64,000 nucleotides of DNA. Source: Bettongia penicillata ogilbyi (taxonomy: Eukaryota; Chordata; Mammalia; Diprotodontia; Potoroidae). Positions 23,623 through 34,689 of the stretch are shown here, piece after piece (positions within the stretch are counted from its first letter, which is position 1; every line of letters begins with the position of its first letter). The notes beneath the pieces were generated by a model. The model ran no database searches. It was not told where the DNA came from and saw only the letters and a list, made by a program, of their open reading frames with translations. Both the position numbers and the translations under genes were made by a program. The stretch covers positions 1,681,279 to 1,745,278 of the forward strand of contig JAJHZJ010000220.1 in the NCBI GenBank assembly GCA_023548195.1. The letters are read 5' to 3'.

Positions 23623-23633
23623 TATAATATTTA
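23623..23633. repeat. Candidate target-site duplication, left copy (HAL1-1)
   Basis: 'tataatattta' is identical to 26359-26369, immediately beyond the HAL1-1 5' end. It lies about 70 bases outside the usual HAL1 3' terminus, so it may mark extra 3' sequence or be coincidence in AT-rich DNA. Confidence 0.4.
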
Positions 23634-24428
23634 ACCACAACTGAGAACTATGGATCAATGAAATTTTAGAATTTTTTTTCCCTAGGTCCAATGATTTTTT
23701 AATGTTGATTTATTTATTTTTAGTTTTCAACATTCATTTCCACAAAATTTTGAGTTCCAAATTTTCTCTCCATCTCTTCCCTCCACCCAGCCCTAAATGT
23801 CATGCACTCTGCTTTCCCCCTCCTCCAAGCTGTCCTCTCTTCTATTACACCTCTCCCTTCCCTTATCCCCATCATCTCTCTATTTTTGTAGGGAAAGATA
23901 GATTTCTATACCCCATTACCTCTATTTCTTATTTCTCACTTGCATGTGAAACCAATTTTCAACATAACATTCCTAAAACTTTGAGTTCCAACTTCTGTAA
24001 CTTCATCCGTCCGCTCACATTCCCACTGAGAAAGTAAGCAATTCAATACAGCCTATATGTGTGTAGTTTTGCAAAAACCTTCCACAATATTCATATTGTG
24101 TAAGACTAACTATGTTGCCCTCCATCCTATCATGCCCCACATTTATTCTATTCTCTCTTTTGACTTTGTCCATCCCCCAAAAGTTTACTTCTAATTACTC
24201 CCTCCTCCCATTTGCCCTTCCTTCTATCATTTTCCCCACCCCACATATCCTCTTCTCTCCTACTTTCTTAGAGTATAAAAGAGATTTTCATACTAAATGG
24301 AGTGTGAATATTATTTCTTCTTTAAGCTAAATGTGATGAGAGTACGTATCACTTTTTCCCTCTCACCTCGCCCCTTTTCCCCTTCATTGGAAAAGCTTTT
24401 TCTTGTCCCATTTATGAGAAGTAATTTG

Positions 24429-24430
<2 letters not shown>

Positions 24431-24464
<34 letters not shown>

Positions 24465-24479
24465 CTGTGTGTGTGTGTG
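24431..24479. repeat. (TG)n microsatellite inside HAL1-1
   Basis: A (GT)n run with one 'cc' interruption lies in the 3'UTR just beyond the ORF1 end. HAL1-3 has a much longer TATG array at the equivalent site. Confidence 0.97.
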
Positions 24480-24639
24480 ATTCCTCCATCTACCCAAATA
24501 CTGAGAAAAGTTTCAACAGTTACAAATATTATCTTTCCATGTAGAAATGTAAACAGCTTTAGTAAGTCCTTTACGATTCCTCCTTCTTGTTTACCTTTTC
24601 ATGCTTCTCTCGATTCTTGTGTTTGAAAGTCAGATTTTC

Positions 24640-25825
24640 TATTCGGCTCTGATCTTTTCATCAAGAATACTTGAAAGTCCTATATTTCATTGAACAATCA
24701 TTTTTTCCCCTGAAATATTATACTAAGCTTTGCTAGGGAGGTGGTTCTTCCTTTTAATCCTAGTTCCTTGGACTTCTGAATATCATATTCCAAGCCCTTC
24801 AGTCCCACAAAGTAGAAGCTGTTAGACCTTGTGTTGTTCTGATTGTATTTCCACAATACTTGAGTTGTTTCTTTCTGGCTGCTAGCAATAATTTCTCCTT
24901 TACTTGGGACTTTAGGAATTTGGCTACAATATTTCTAGGAGTTTCTCTTTTCTGATCACTTTCAGGAGGTAATTGGTGGATTCTTGAAATACTTATTTTA
25001 CCCTCTGGTTCTAGAATACCTGGGCAATTTTTCTTGATAATTTCAGGAAAGATGATGTCTAGGCTCTTTTTTGATGACTTGTCATCAAAAGTCATGATTT
25101 TCATGACTTTCGGGTACTCCCATAATTTTAAATTGTCTTTCCTGGATCTATTTTCCAGGTCAGTTGCTTTTCCAATGAGACATTTCACAATGTCTTCTAA
25201 TTTTTAATTCCTTTGGTTTTGTTTTGTAATTTCTTGGTATCTCATAAAGTCATTAGTTTGCATCTGCTTCATTGTAATTTTTAAAGACCTGTTTTCTTCA
25301 GGGAGCTTTGGAACCTCTTTTTCCATTTGGCTAATTTTGCTTTTTAAAGTATTCTTCTTCTCATTGACTTTTTGGACCTCTTTTTCCAATTGAGTTAACC
25401 TATTTTTAAAGGTATTATTTTCTTCAGCATTTTTTTTGGGGGGGTCTCCTTTAGTAAGCTGTTGATTTGCTTTTCACGATTTTCTTGCATTGCTATCATT
25501 TCTCTTCCCAATTTTTTCTCCACTTCTCTTACTTGATTTTCAAAATCCTTTTTGATAACTTCCATGGCCTGAAACTATTGCACATTTATTCTGAAGGTTT
25601 TGGATGCAGGAGCCTTGACTTTCAAGTCTTCCTCTTCCTTGTTCTTTCTCATCTGAACGTATGGAAGAAAATACTTGTTCACCAAGAAAGACACCTTCTA
25701 TAGTCTTTTTTCCCCCTTTGTTGGAGCATTTTTCCAACCAGCTACTTGACTTTTGAGTGCTTTGTTGGTAGGAGGGTATATTCTGGGGACCTGTAAGTTC
25801 TCGGTTCTTCCAAGGTGGCATAATC
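24640..25825 (-). pseudogene. HAL1-1 ORF1 remnant, the best preserved ORF1 in the window
   Basis: L1-type ORF1 RNA-binding protein remnant. Most of it stays in one minus-strand frame from about 26232 to 24799, broken by stops near 25540, 25440 and 25200. A Met at 25821 (MPPWKNRELTGPQ) could start ORF1. Next is a Lys/Glu-rich coiled coil ('NRLTQLEKEVQK', 'ISQMEKEVPKLPEEN'), then the RRM block 'DLENRSRKDNLKLWEYP', then the C-terminal domain motifs 'ETPRNIVAKFLKSQVKEK' and 'LLLAARKKQ'. The tail past 'TASTLWD' is broken. The start Met is not conserved in HAL1-3, so the true start is uncertain. The stops mean no full protein. Confidence 0.8.
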
Positions 25826-26232
25826 AAGGGAGAAGGGTTTGATCCTCTCCTGGCCGGTGCTCTGCTCTGGGAGCAACCTCTAGCACTCTTTTCTGCCCTT
25901 GATCTGTGAGTAGAATTGTCTCTCCAGAGCTTACTCCAGCTCCACCGGACCAGCCAGCACTCCTGCTCACCCCAGGGGCCTGGGTCAGACCACATTCCCT
26001 TCTCACACAGGTGACAGTGTTTTCTCAGTGACCTTTGAAGCTGACTTTGGCATTTGTGGGTTGAGGGATCTGAGAATTGCAGCTGCTGCCAGGGATTCTG
26101 CATGCCCTGAGCCTTGTTCCAGTCCTGTTCCTGCCAGGCAACCAAGACTGGGCTATGATCCGCTCCACACTCAGCATGATAAACCTTTCCTGTTGGCCTT
26201 CCAGAGTGCCTTGGTCTGGAAATCTCTTTCAC
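25540..26232 (-). other. 230-codon open frame across HAL1-1 5'UTR and ORF1 N-terminus
   Basis: This frame is uninterrupted from the GC-rich leader into the ORF1 N-terminal region and is in frame with the downstream ORF1 remnant. The upstream ~135 residues (Trp-, Gln-, Ser- and Arg-rich) show no recognisable domain. It could be chance openness of a GC-richer leader, or ORF1 could have extended further upstream than placental L1 suggests. The other HAL1 copies have stops over the same stretch. Confidence 0.4.
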
Positions 26233-26432
26233 TCTGTTGTTTTGTGGTTTCTGCTGCTCCAGAAATTTTTAGAGTTATATTTGCAGGCATTTCATGGTCT
26301 CTGGGGGGACCTTCTACAAATTAGTCTTTTTCCTCTGCCATTTTGGCTCCACCTCCTCTATAATATTTATAGAGGACACAGGAGCAAAATAAAATGTAAT
26401 TAAGGATAAAAAAAAAAGTAAAAGCTCTTTAG

Positions 26433-26443
26433 TGAATTATGTT
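26433..26443. repeat. Target-site duplication, left copy (HAL1-2)
   Basis: 'tgaattatgtt' is identical to 29051-29061 at the other edge of HAL1-2. Confidence 0.9.
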
Positions 26444-29050
26444 TCTTAACTATTTGTTTATTTTAATTTTTCAATATTTACCTTCACAAGATTTTGAGCT
26501 CCAACTTTTCTACCCATCTCTCCCTTCCACCCACCACAAGACAGCATGCATTCTGATTATCACTTCCCCCATCTTTCTATCACACCCCTCCCTTTTCTTA
26601 TCCTCATCCCTTCTATCTTCTTGTAGGGCAAGTTAGATTTCTATGCCACATTGCCTGTATATCTTATTTCCCAGTTGCATGAAAAAAACAATTTTTAACT
26701 TTTGTTTTTTTAAAACTTTTTGTTCTAACTTGTCTCTTTATCACTCCCCACCCATCCTCACTGAGAAAGCAAACAATTCATTATAGCTAATACATGTGCA
26801 CTTATAAAAAACACTTGTATATCAGTCATATTTTTTAACAACTATATGTCCCTCCAACCTATCCCAATCCTTATTTATTCTATTCTCTCTCTTTACCCTA
26901 TCCCTCCTCAAAAGTGCATACTTCTAATTACCCCCTCCTTCCATTTCCCTTCCTTTCTATCATCCCCCTAAATCCACCTTATCCCCTTCCCCTCATTTTC
27001 TGTAGCTTTGAGACAGATTTTCATATCAAATTGACTGTGCATATTATTTCCTCTTTAAGTCAAATGTGATGAAGATAAGATTTACTCTTTCCCTTTCATC
27101 TCCTGTCTTCACCTTCATGAAAAAAAGCTTTTTATTGCCCCTTTTATGTGAGATAATTTTCCCCATTCTATTTCTCCCTTTCTTCTCCCAATATATTCTT
27201 CTCTCATCCCTTAATTTTGTTTTTTTTTTTATATCATCCCTTCCTATTCAACTTATCCTATGCACTCTGTCTATGAGTATATAATTCCTCTAAATACCCT
27301 AATACTTAGAAAAGTGTTATGAGGTAAAAAATATCATCTTTCCATGAAAGAATGTAGACTGTTCAACTATAGTAAGTTTATTATGATTTCTCCTTCCTGT
27401 TTATCTTTGCATGCTTCTCTTGCTTCTTGTGTTTGAATATCAAATTTTCTATTCAACTCTGATCATTTCATCAGGAGTGCTTGAAAGGCCTCCATTTCAT
27501 TGAATTACCATTATTTCCCTTGAAGTATTACACTCAATTTTGCTGGATAGGGGATTCTTGGTTATAATCCTAGATCCTTTGACCTCTGCAATATCATATT
27601 CCAAGCCCTTCAATCTCTTAATGTAGAAGCTGCTAGACATTATGTTATCCTGACTGTATTTCCACAGTATTCGAATTGTTTCTTTCTAACTGCTTGCAAT
27701 ATTTTCTCCTTGACCTGGAATCTCTGGAATTAGTTACAATATACTTAGGAGTTTTCCTTTTGGGATCTCTTTCAGGAGGCAATCAGTGGATTATTTTAAT
27801 ATATATTTTACCATCTCATACTGCAATACAAGGGAAGTTTTTCTTGACAATTTCTTGAAAGATGATGTCAAGGCCCTTTTTTTTGATCATGGCTTTTAGG
27901 TAGTCCAATAGTTTTAAACTGTCTCTCCTGGATCTATTTTCTAGGTCAGTTGTTTGTCCATTGAGGTATTTCACAGTCTGCTATTTTTTCATGACTTTGG
28001 CTTTGTTTTATAATTTTCTGATATTTCAAATGTCATTACCTTCAATTTATTCCATTTTAATCTTTAAGGAATTCTTTTCTTAGTGAGAATTTAGATCTCC
28101 TTTTTCATTTGGCAAATTCTGATTTTTAGGGCATTCTTCTCCTCATTGGATTTTTAGATCTCTTTTGCCTTTTAGTTTAGTCAATTTTTTAAAATGTTAT
28201 TTTTTTGTGCATTTTTTTTATTTTCTTCCTTTTCCTTCAGCAAGCATTTGACTCGTTTTTCATGATTTTCTTGCATCACTCTCTTTTCTCTTCCCAATTT
28301 TTATTCTACTTTTCTTAATTTTCAAAATATTTTTTGAACTCTTCCATGGCCTGACACCAATTCATATTTTTCTGGGAGGCTTTGGATGTAGGAGCTTTGA
28401 CTTTAGTGATTTCTATTTTTATATTTTGTTCTTCCTTGTCACCAAAGTAAGATTCTATAGTCTGGGTCTTTTTTCTTGTTTTTGCTCATTTTCCAAGATA
28501 TTTACTTGACTTTTCAGCTCTTTTTCAAGACAGTTCTCTGAGTCCAGTAGGGGTAGGAAGTCACCCACTCACTCCCCCACAATCTGTGGGCCTAGAAGTC
28601 TAGAATCAGACATTGCTTCTGCCCCTGCTGTGGCTGTCATGGGCTTCTCTGAGGACTCCTCTGTCCCCTCTGTCACCCTGGTAGTGGGGTCTGACCACTC
28701 TATTCTATCACACAGGTCTCTGCACTTATCTGCCAATTTGCCCTAGATGTTCTGAGGTCCTGAAGTGTGGAAAGTGCCACAGGTGCCTGAGATTCAGTCC
28801 CTCTGAGGCCTGCTCAGATCCTGCCTATGCTGTTGTGGCCCACACTGGAGTGTGAACTGTTCTGGGCATGATACGATAGATACTTCCCTGCAACTGTCCA
28901 GTTGGGCTGGAGATTTGCTTCATTCCATTATTCTATGTGTTCTGCAGCTCCACAATTTGTTTAGAGTCATTTTCACAGGTACATGACTAGGTTTGGAGGA
29001 AGAATGCTAGCAAGTCCTGCTATTATTCTATCACCTTGGCTCTGCCCCCT
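26444..29050 (-). mobile_element. HAL1-2 (half-L1), complete from 5' end to tail, perfect 11-bp TSD
   Basis: A second ORF2-less HAL1 follows HAL1-1 in the same orientation. It has a 3'UTR on the left (26444-27390), an ORF1 remnant (about 27400-28520) and a 5'UTR ending 'ccttggctctgccccct' (5' end AGGGGGCAGAGCCAAGG). The perfect flanking duplication defines both edges and shows an independent insertion event rather than tandem duplication with HAL1-1. ORF1 is far more decayed than in HAL1-1. Confidence 0.9.
27400..28520 (-). pseudogene. HAL1-2 ORF1 remnant
   Basis: On the minus strand the coiled coil, RRM-type block (the 'ctgtctctcctggatctatt' region near 27920) and C-terminal end ('gtttgaatatcaaattttct' near 27430) align by eye with HAL1-1. 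Many stops and frameshifts leave no open run above about 60 codons. Confidence 0.7.
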
Positions 29051-29061
29051 TGAATTATGTT

Positions 29062-30600
29062 GTTTTTTTTTTTTTTTTGAGGGAAGTATTTTTCACTTCT
29101 CATATTTATTCAGGAAGTAACATGTTCAAGGATCTGAGAAAAAGGGACTTGTGTTCCACTAGTGACACCATGGAACTGATGATTCAATATATTGATTCTT
29201 TTTGAGGGAGTAAATAACAATTACTAAAAAAAAAAAAGAAAGAAAGTAACAACAGTTACTATAAGTTCAAGTAGAAAGATCAACTTAGATCATCTAGTTC
29301 AAATGCCATTTTATAGGATTATAAATTTGTGTTTAAATTATGTGTCCAATTTGTATTTATTTGAATATTATACATACTATCTTTCATACCTGAATATTTG
29401 ACAACTCTTGTCAAGATTGGGTGTTCTTCTTAGAAAGTAAATATGCATAACATGCAAAAAAAAGAAAATTAGAAAGTATATTATTTCAGTACTACTAACT
29501 TCACAGAAATTTATTTATCTAGAGATTAAACATAACAACATAAATAATCCAGAATGAGACTTAATTTGTTTTTCTATATTTAAGCTTTTTAAGAAAAGCA
29601 TATAAGAAATAGAAGAAATTGAGTTTATAAAATACACTAACAGAACCTCTTAAAAAGCAACTATAATTATCAACGGTATGGATTGTGGTCTTCTGGTAAT
29701 TTAGTTACCACAAATACATAGTCTTTTAAATAAAAAATGTTAAAACACAAGCTCAAATTAAAAATGTCATTGTCTCTCATTTACACATCCCATAAATTTT
29801 AAGTTGCATATTAATTAATATGCTAATACATCTCTTGTATGTTAAGTTATCACATGTTTATTCTGGCATTAGAAAAATTGTTAAAGGGTAAAATAATGAA
29901 AACTCTTTAGTCAATTACGATTTCACTAGAACATTTTTCATTTCTTCTCATATTTATTCCAAAAGTCTCAGATCTCATGTTCAATTCTACTTGAATGTGG
30001 CAGTCATAGAGATTATTTAATGCTGGATTAAAGTATAACAAAGTATTCTTATTTCACATCTGAGTGCTTTTAAGAACATGCAGCAGTCACTGGGACCCTC
30101 AACCTCATCCAACTGTGACAACACTTTTCTTCAGTTATGGTCTTTTGTGGCATGGGATGCTGATTTCATGGAAGTGAGACATTTATTTTAAACTGCTAAC
30201 ATGCCATACTCCTTTTAAACTTATGCCATCATTTATATCCACTCAACATGGTTTGCTTGAAGCAAACTGAGATCTCCCAAATCTCTAGCATTTTCAAATG
30301 AATACATAGCTTTTGGAAGTTTCCCAGTGTTCAGTCACATCAGAAAAATGTTCCGTGTTGTCTAGATATAAATCATAGATTTAATCTCTCTTGCTTCTTT
30401 ATTTTTTTATTGTTCATATTGTACACTAGAATCTCATAGACCATGCTGCTTTGGCAAAGACCAACCACAAACACAAAGAGAAATAGAAGCTTCTGATTGC
30501 GACCATGAAGTCTTTTGGTTTTACACTTGTAAGAGACATAGGGAGCATTGATGTGGCTATACATAGAAATGTTTCCTTTTAATCCATCTGGTTAAAACAT
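29062..30600. other. No recognisable feature
   Basis: It begins with a poly(T) tract (29062-29079) beside HAL1-2 and is otherwise AT-rich. A short minus-strand open frame at 30373-30564 has no recognisable features. Confidence 0.5.
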
Positions 30601-30604
30601 GTAA

Positions 30605-30870
30605 CACCTAGGTGGTACAGTGGATAGAGTACTGGACTTAAGTCAGGAAGATGAATTCAAACACAGACTCAAATACTTACTAGTTCTTTGGTCCTGGGTC
30701 CCTCATTCTAAACTCAGTTTCCTTAACTAAAAAATGAGGACTATAATGGTACTCTTCTTTCAGTGTGGCTGTGATGATCAAATGAGATGTTATTTGAAAA
30801 AATGTTTTTGGACAGTGCCTAGACCATAGTAAGAATTATACAAATGCTGGGTATTATGATTTCTTATTTA
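30605..30870 (+). repeat. tRNA-derived core SINE (MIR/Ther-1 type), full length
   Basis: 'cctaggtggtacagtggata' and 'ttaagtcaggaagatgaatt' form the head. 'ctcagtttccttaactaaaa' and 'acagtgcctagaccatagta' form the core and the tail. Confidence 0.85.
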
Positions 30871-31385
30871 CAAATTCGAATTATATATACATATAGAATA
30901 TGTGTGTATTTTCCCACATAGAGAATCTGTTTACAATTCATGTATGAATGTTATTGACTATAAAAAGGGGCCATTAGAAGAAATGGTTAAAAAATAATAT
31001 TTTAAGGCATAAGTTCTACTGATAGTGAGTAAGGAGCAATGCATGTATATTTGTATAATGAAGATTATCAACAATGCAAAAGTGTTTTCATTGATCAGGT
31101 ATTTAGTAAGGGCTCTAGAATTTCTTTCTATTTTTTTTTTTTTTTCAGATTCACCTACCCAATTCTGCCATTTCATATATTTGACAATCTAACCATTTGG
31201 TTGCTATAGCTACTAACATTATAGCAGACACCTGGGAAAGAATAATGAAGCAGAAATCCTGTTTTAGGTACTCATGGTCCATAAAAAGAAAAGATATTAA
31301 GTGGGGAAAAAATCCCACCCAATAAGGATTATTCAACAACCAATTTTTCTCTTGCATGGATTTTCTCCTCCTCCCTCCCTCCTGT
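30871..31385. other. No recognisable feature
   Basis: AT-rich, with a T-tract at about 31129-31145. Nothing recognised. Confidence 0.45.
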
Positions 31386-31446
31386 TCTTCCTTCCTTCCT
31401 TCCTTCCTTCCTTCCTTCCTTCCTTCCTTCCTTCCTTCCTTCCCTT
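31386..31446. repeat. (TTCC)n microsatellite
   Basis: About fourteen CTTC/TTCC units, followed from 31460 to 31680 by TA/TG-rich sequence. Confidence 0.97.
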
Positions 31447-31749
31447 CTAATTACATGTGTATGCAGATATACTATATATACATTGTGGGTATGCATGTGT
31501 ATGTGTGTACTTCATTATTTTCCTTGGTATCATACACCTATTAGATTTCAATTTTCATTAACATATACTATATATACACATGTGATTGTAGATATACAGA
31601 TCACATATATGGTATATGTGTGTGCATATATAATGCATAAGGATATACAGTATATATCATTGTATATATGTATATACAAATAAAGTGCATTCATAAATAT
31701 AGATTAAATGTAGTATCCAAGTGGTGATGATGACATGCTCATTCTATTC

Positions 31750-32045
31750 AATTAGAGTTAACTAACAGGCATTAAGTATTTACTATGTGCTGAGTGTTGT
31801 GCTAGGTCCATGCAAAGTAAGATTTGAAAAGAAGAAAATGTCCCTTGTCTTCAAGGAGCTCAAATCCTAATGGAGGAGACAATGAACAATGTGTAATTAA
31901 TCAGGTACATAAAGAATAGGTGAAAGGTCATTTTGGACAGGAGGGAACTATCACTGCGGTAAAAGGGAGAAGGGTGGCTAGAGAAGCTCTCCTAAGGAAT
32001 GTATTTTCTTTTAACTGAGTCTTAAAGGAAGTAGGGAGTTAAGCA
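31750..32045 (-). repeat. LINE L2 3' region
   Basis: 'ggcattaagtatttactatg', 'tgctgagtgttgtgctaggt', 'cttcaaggagctcaaatcct' and 'aatggaggagacaat' are the reverse complement of the L2 3' end, with more upstream L2 ('taactgagtcttaaaggaag') after it. Confidence 0.75.
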
Positions 32046-32049
32046 TAAT

Positions 32050-32290
32050 TTGAATATATAGATCACTTCTGGAATACTGTATCTAGTTCTGAATCATACA
32101 TTTTAGAAGGTGAATATAAAAATTGGGATATATCCAAGAAAGTACAAATAGGATGATGAGAAGATTTTAAAATTATACTATATAAGGACCAATTAAAAGA
32201 ACTCGAGAAGTTTTATCTATTGTGAAAAGGTATGGGGGCACATAATTTTAACTATCAAATGCTTGGGAAGTTTTCTTATGGAAGAATTAA
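32050..32290 (+). repeat. CR1/L3-type LINE relic
   Basis: 'ctggaatactgtatctagtt', 'atgatgagaagatttt' and 'ccaattaaaagaactcgaga' follow the CR1/L3 RT C-terminal to 3' end order (usual form 'ggagtactgtgttcagttc'). Confidence 0.65.
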
Positions 32291-32479
32291 CCTTGTTCTT
32301 CTTGTTCCAAGTCACAAGGATCACAAGTCATAAGTGAGAATTAGAATGAACTAGAACTTCACAAATCGAATTGTTTTGAAAAAAAAATAGCAATTGTACC
32401 ATTTCATTGCATAGGGAGTTTCGAATCACTTATGTCTTTAAGTGGAATTTGCCTTACCACTTATTGAAGAGGAATTTCA

Positions 32480-33080
32480 ATTCAACAAATGTGTTAAATA
32501 TCTGCTGTGTTCAAGGAATTATGTTGGATATTCTAGATACAAAATAATAATAATAATATTAATCTTCAAGGAGATTGCATTCTAATAGGGAAAGACAAGA
32601 TAAACATAAATTGATAAGTCAAGATCAATTCAAAGTACAGAATCTGTACACTGAGAAAAATAATAATATATAAGTCAAATACTATAGGAGTAGCTTTGAA
32701 TGGAGACAATAATTTCAGACAAAAGGCATCAGGGAAGGCTTTATGAGAATGGTAACATCTATTTTTTCTTTGAAGAAAGCTAAGGGTTGTGAAAAACAAA
32801 GATGAAAAATGAGTACCATCTAGGCAACAGGAAATGGTGGGCTATTACACTAGTCTCAAATTGAATGGGAATGAACACTAAACTAAGAGTAATAGTATGA
32901 ATAGAGAGGAGGAAAAGATGAGAAATAATACAAAGTTAATATGGTAGATACAGAGCTAGAGGATTAAGGAGAGGGGAGAGTAAAAAATGGCTAAGAATTT
33001 TAACCTTGGCCTGGGAAAAGATAGGAAAAGTTAGAGGCAGGAAGGTTTGAGATGTAATATGTCAATACCTAGGATGGATG
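32480..33080 (-). repeat. LINE L2 relic
   Basis: 'ctgctgtgttcaaggaatta', 'cttcaaggagattgcattct' and 'catcagggaaggctttatga' fit reverse-complement L2 from its 3' end upstream. The last 150 bases are uncertain. Confidence 0.65.
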
Positions 33081-33194
33081 ATATGGCTAAAGACTGTACT
33101 GATTGTACTCTCAGGTCACTTACAATATCAAGATTCTTTTCATAATGCTTTTTTATCTTATTTTTCAATTCAGAATTATTTATTTCGATTCTCC

Positions 33195-33850
33195 GCGCGA
33201 TGTGGCCAAAAATTTGGCAGAGAGATTTCCCAGGAATCTATATAACCATCAGATCACATCAGTGGTCTAAGACCTTCCAGCCTATCATGGAAGCACTCAG
33301 AGATGCCAGAAGAAGAGCCTTTGCATTGGTTTCTCAGGCGTACACCTCAATCATTGCTGATGACTTCACAGCATTTGTGGGACTTCCTATAGAGAAAGTA
33401 GCGAAGGTGTTTTGGAGCACGGATGGCAAGTGGATTCCACCATGAGGGTGGTGATGCCCAAGAAGCCGGGTTCAGTGGATGTTTCCTTTAACAGATTTAT
33501 TCCTTTATCACAGTCTGCTCCAGTTCCACCAATCCCCAAGGAACAACAATTAGCCACATTGACCGACTACGTGACTTTTCTTGAAAACTGATTCATCAGC
33601 TTTTCTGCTTAAGATCAAACTTGGAATCCTGTGTACTGGGAAATTCGGGAAAGTGACATTTTCACTGTATTCTGTTGGCTGAAACACCCCAATATTCTTT
33701 ATTAGAATGTGGGATAAAATACATATGTTAGATACATGCACTTTTTGGTCCTTTTACATTGTGCTGAATTCTCCGTTGAATTTTAGTCCCAAATTATTTA
33801 ACTTGGAGTATTTTTTATTAATTTATTATTTCATTATATATCATATTTTT
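33195..33850 (+). pseudogene. COPS8P: COPS8 (COP9 signalosome subunit 8) processed pseudogene, 5'-truncated
   Basis: The source gene encodes COP9 signalosome subunit 8, a PCI-domain protein of the complex that removes NEDD8 from cullins. 33200-33412 translates as '[13 protein letters not shown]', '[19 protein letters not shown]' and '[17 protein letters not shown]', closely matching the C-terminal two-thirds of COPS8. A single-base deletion near 33405 shifts the frame; the rest reads in another frame as '[12 protein letters not shown]', '[13 protein letters not shown]', '[18 protein letters not shown]' and 'TFLEN', then the expected stop at 33589-33591. Several exons' worth of coding sequence is continuous without introns, which indicates a retrocopy. 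3'UTR-like sequence follows; its end and any poly(A) tail are unclear. The 5' half is absent. Confidence 0.93.
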
Positions 33851-34685
33851 ATTTATTTATTTACTATATTATTATTATTTATTATATAATCAATTTATTA
33901 ATTTGGAGTACAAAAGTATTATGTGGTTAGGACTTATCTTATAGTGATTCCTGATGAGGAAACGAATCTGTCTCCATCTGTGGATGTAAAATGCTGTAGG
34001 TTGGCATAGACAATTACTTATCTCCTTATATTAGCAACTGGCTTGGTAAATCTTAGCTCTTCTCTGTTGATGTTCTCAGTGCACCCACTGCTGGCAGTGA
34101 GGAACATACCATGAGAGGGACAGAAGCTTGCATAGGAGCAATGCAAAGAGGACAGATTTCTCAGAGAAGGAGGGAGAACTTTGGGTATGAGGGGCTTGGT
34201 TCAGTAAGAGTCATCTGCAAAAGATAGGAAAGGAGGAGTTCAAAAGTTGTTCCTGAGGTGGTTGTGATGCCCCCCTGCCCCTTAGCACCCCGTCCAGAAT
34301 GAGAAGCGTATTTGTGCCTTGGCCCATCTCTCTTACTCAGACTCATGAAAGCTTCTTGATAAGAGTTGGTATTTAGGACCCTGCTTTTAGATGGTCCCCT
34401 GGAGGATAGATCTAGAGGAAAAGATAGGCCTGTCTTTGATGAATTGGCTGGTTGATGAAGACTCACTAGGAAAGTGCTTAAGAAAGAAGGGACCTAGGCC
34501 ACACTGTTGAGCTCAGAGAACAATGTTCTTCAAATTCTGGAGTTTAAAGTCAGCCCTGTATTTAGAAGGCTGCAACTTGGATGACCATTATGATTTTATT
34601 TAAAAGAGAATTTTGCAAACTCAAAAAAAGAAGAATTATTTATTCCCCTTTCCCTTAAAAAAAAGAAGCATAAAACTCATTTAAA
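33851..34685. other. Unassigned sequence, part moderately GC-rich
   Basis: TTTA-rich to about 33905, then moderately GC-rich sequence (34050-34560) with a few CpGs. It could be the rest of the COPS8 3'UTR, an LTR or unique DNA. An open 101-codon minus-strand frame (34161-34466) shows no domain. Confidence 0.4.
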
Positions 34686-34689
34686 TTAA

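Larger units (their letters stand above)
23703..26358 (-). mobile_element. HAL1-1 (half-L1), near full length
   Basis: Minus-strand HAL1. Its 3' end is on the left ('ttcatttccacaaaattttg', pyrimidine-rich 3'UTR to about 24640). ORF1 follows (about 24640-25825), then a GC-richer 5'UTR ending 'ccattttggctccacctcct', i.e. 5'-end sequence AGGAGGTGGAGCCAAAATGG. There is no ORF2: the ORF1 end passes directly into the 3'UTR, unlike the L1 at 41.2-47.9 kb, which has about 3.7 kb of ORF2 there. This ORF1-only architecture defines HAL1. Confidence 0.9.

Noticed and set aside
25540..25703. Plus-strand frames over 25.5-26.4 kb (98 and 108 codons)
   Set aside because: Antisense to the HAL1-1 5'UTR and ORF1; no domains and no conservation in the other HAL1 copies.
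33200..33445. Live COPS8 exon or gene
   Set aside because: Intronless over several exons, frameshifted and lacking the 5' half, so a processed pseudogene.
34161..34466. 101-codon minus-strand open frame
   Set aside because: No recognisable domain, signal or neighbour; length is expected by chance in GC-richer DNA.
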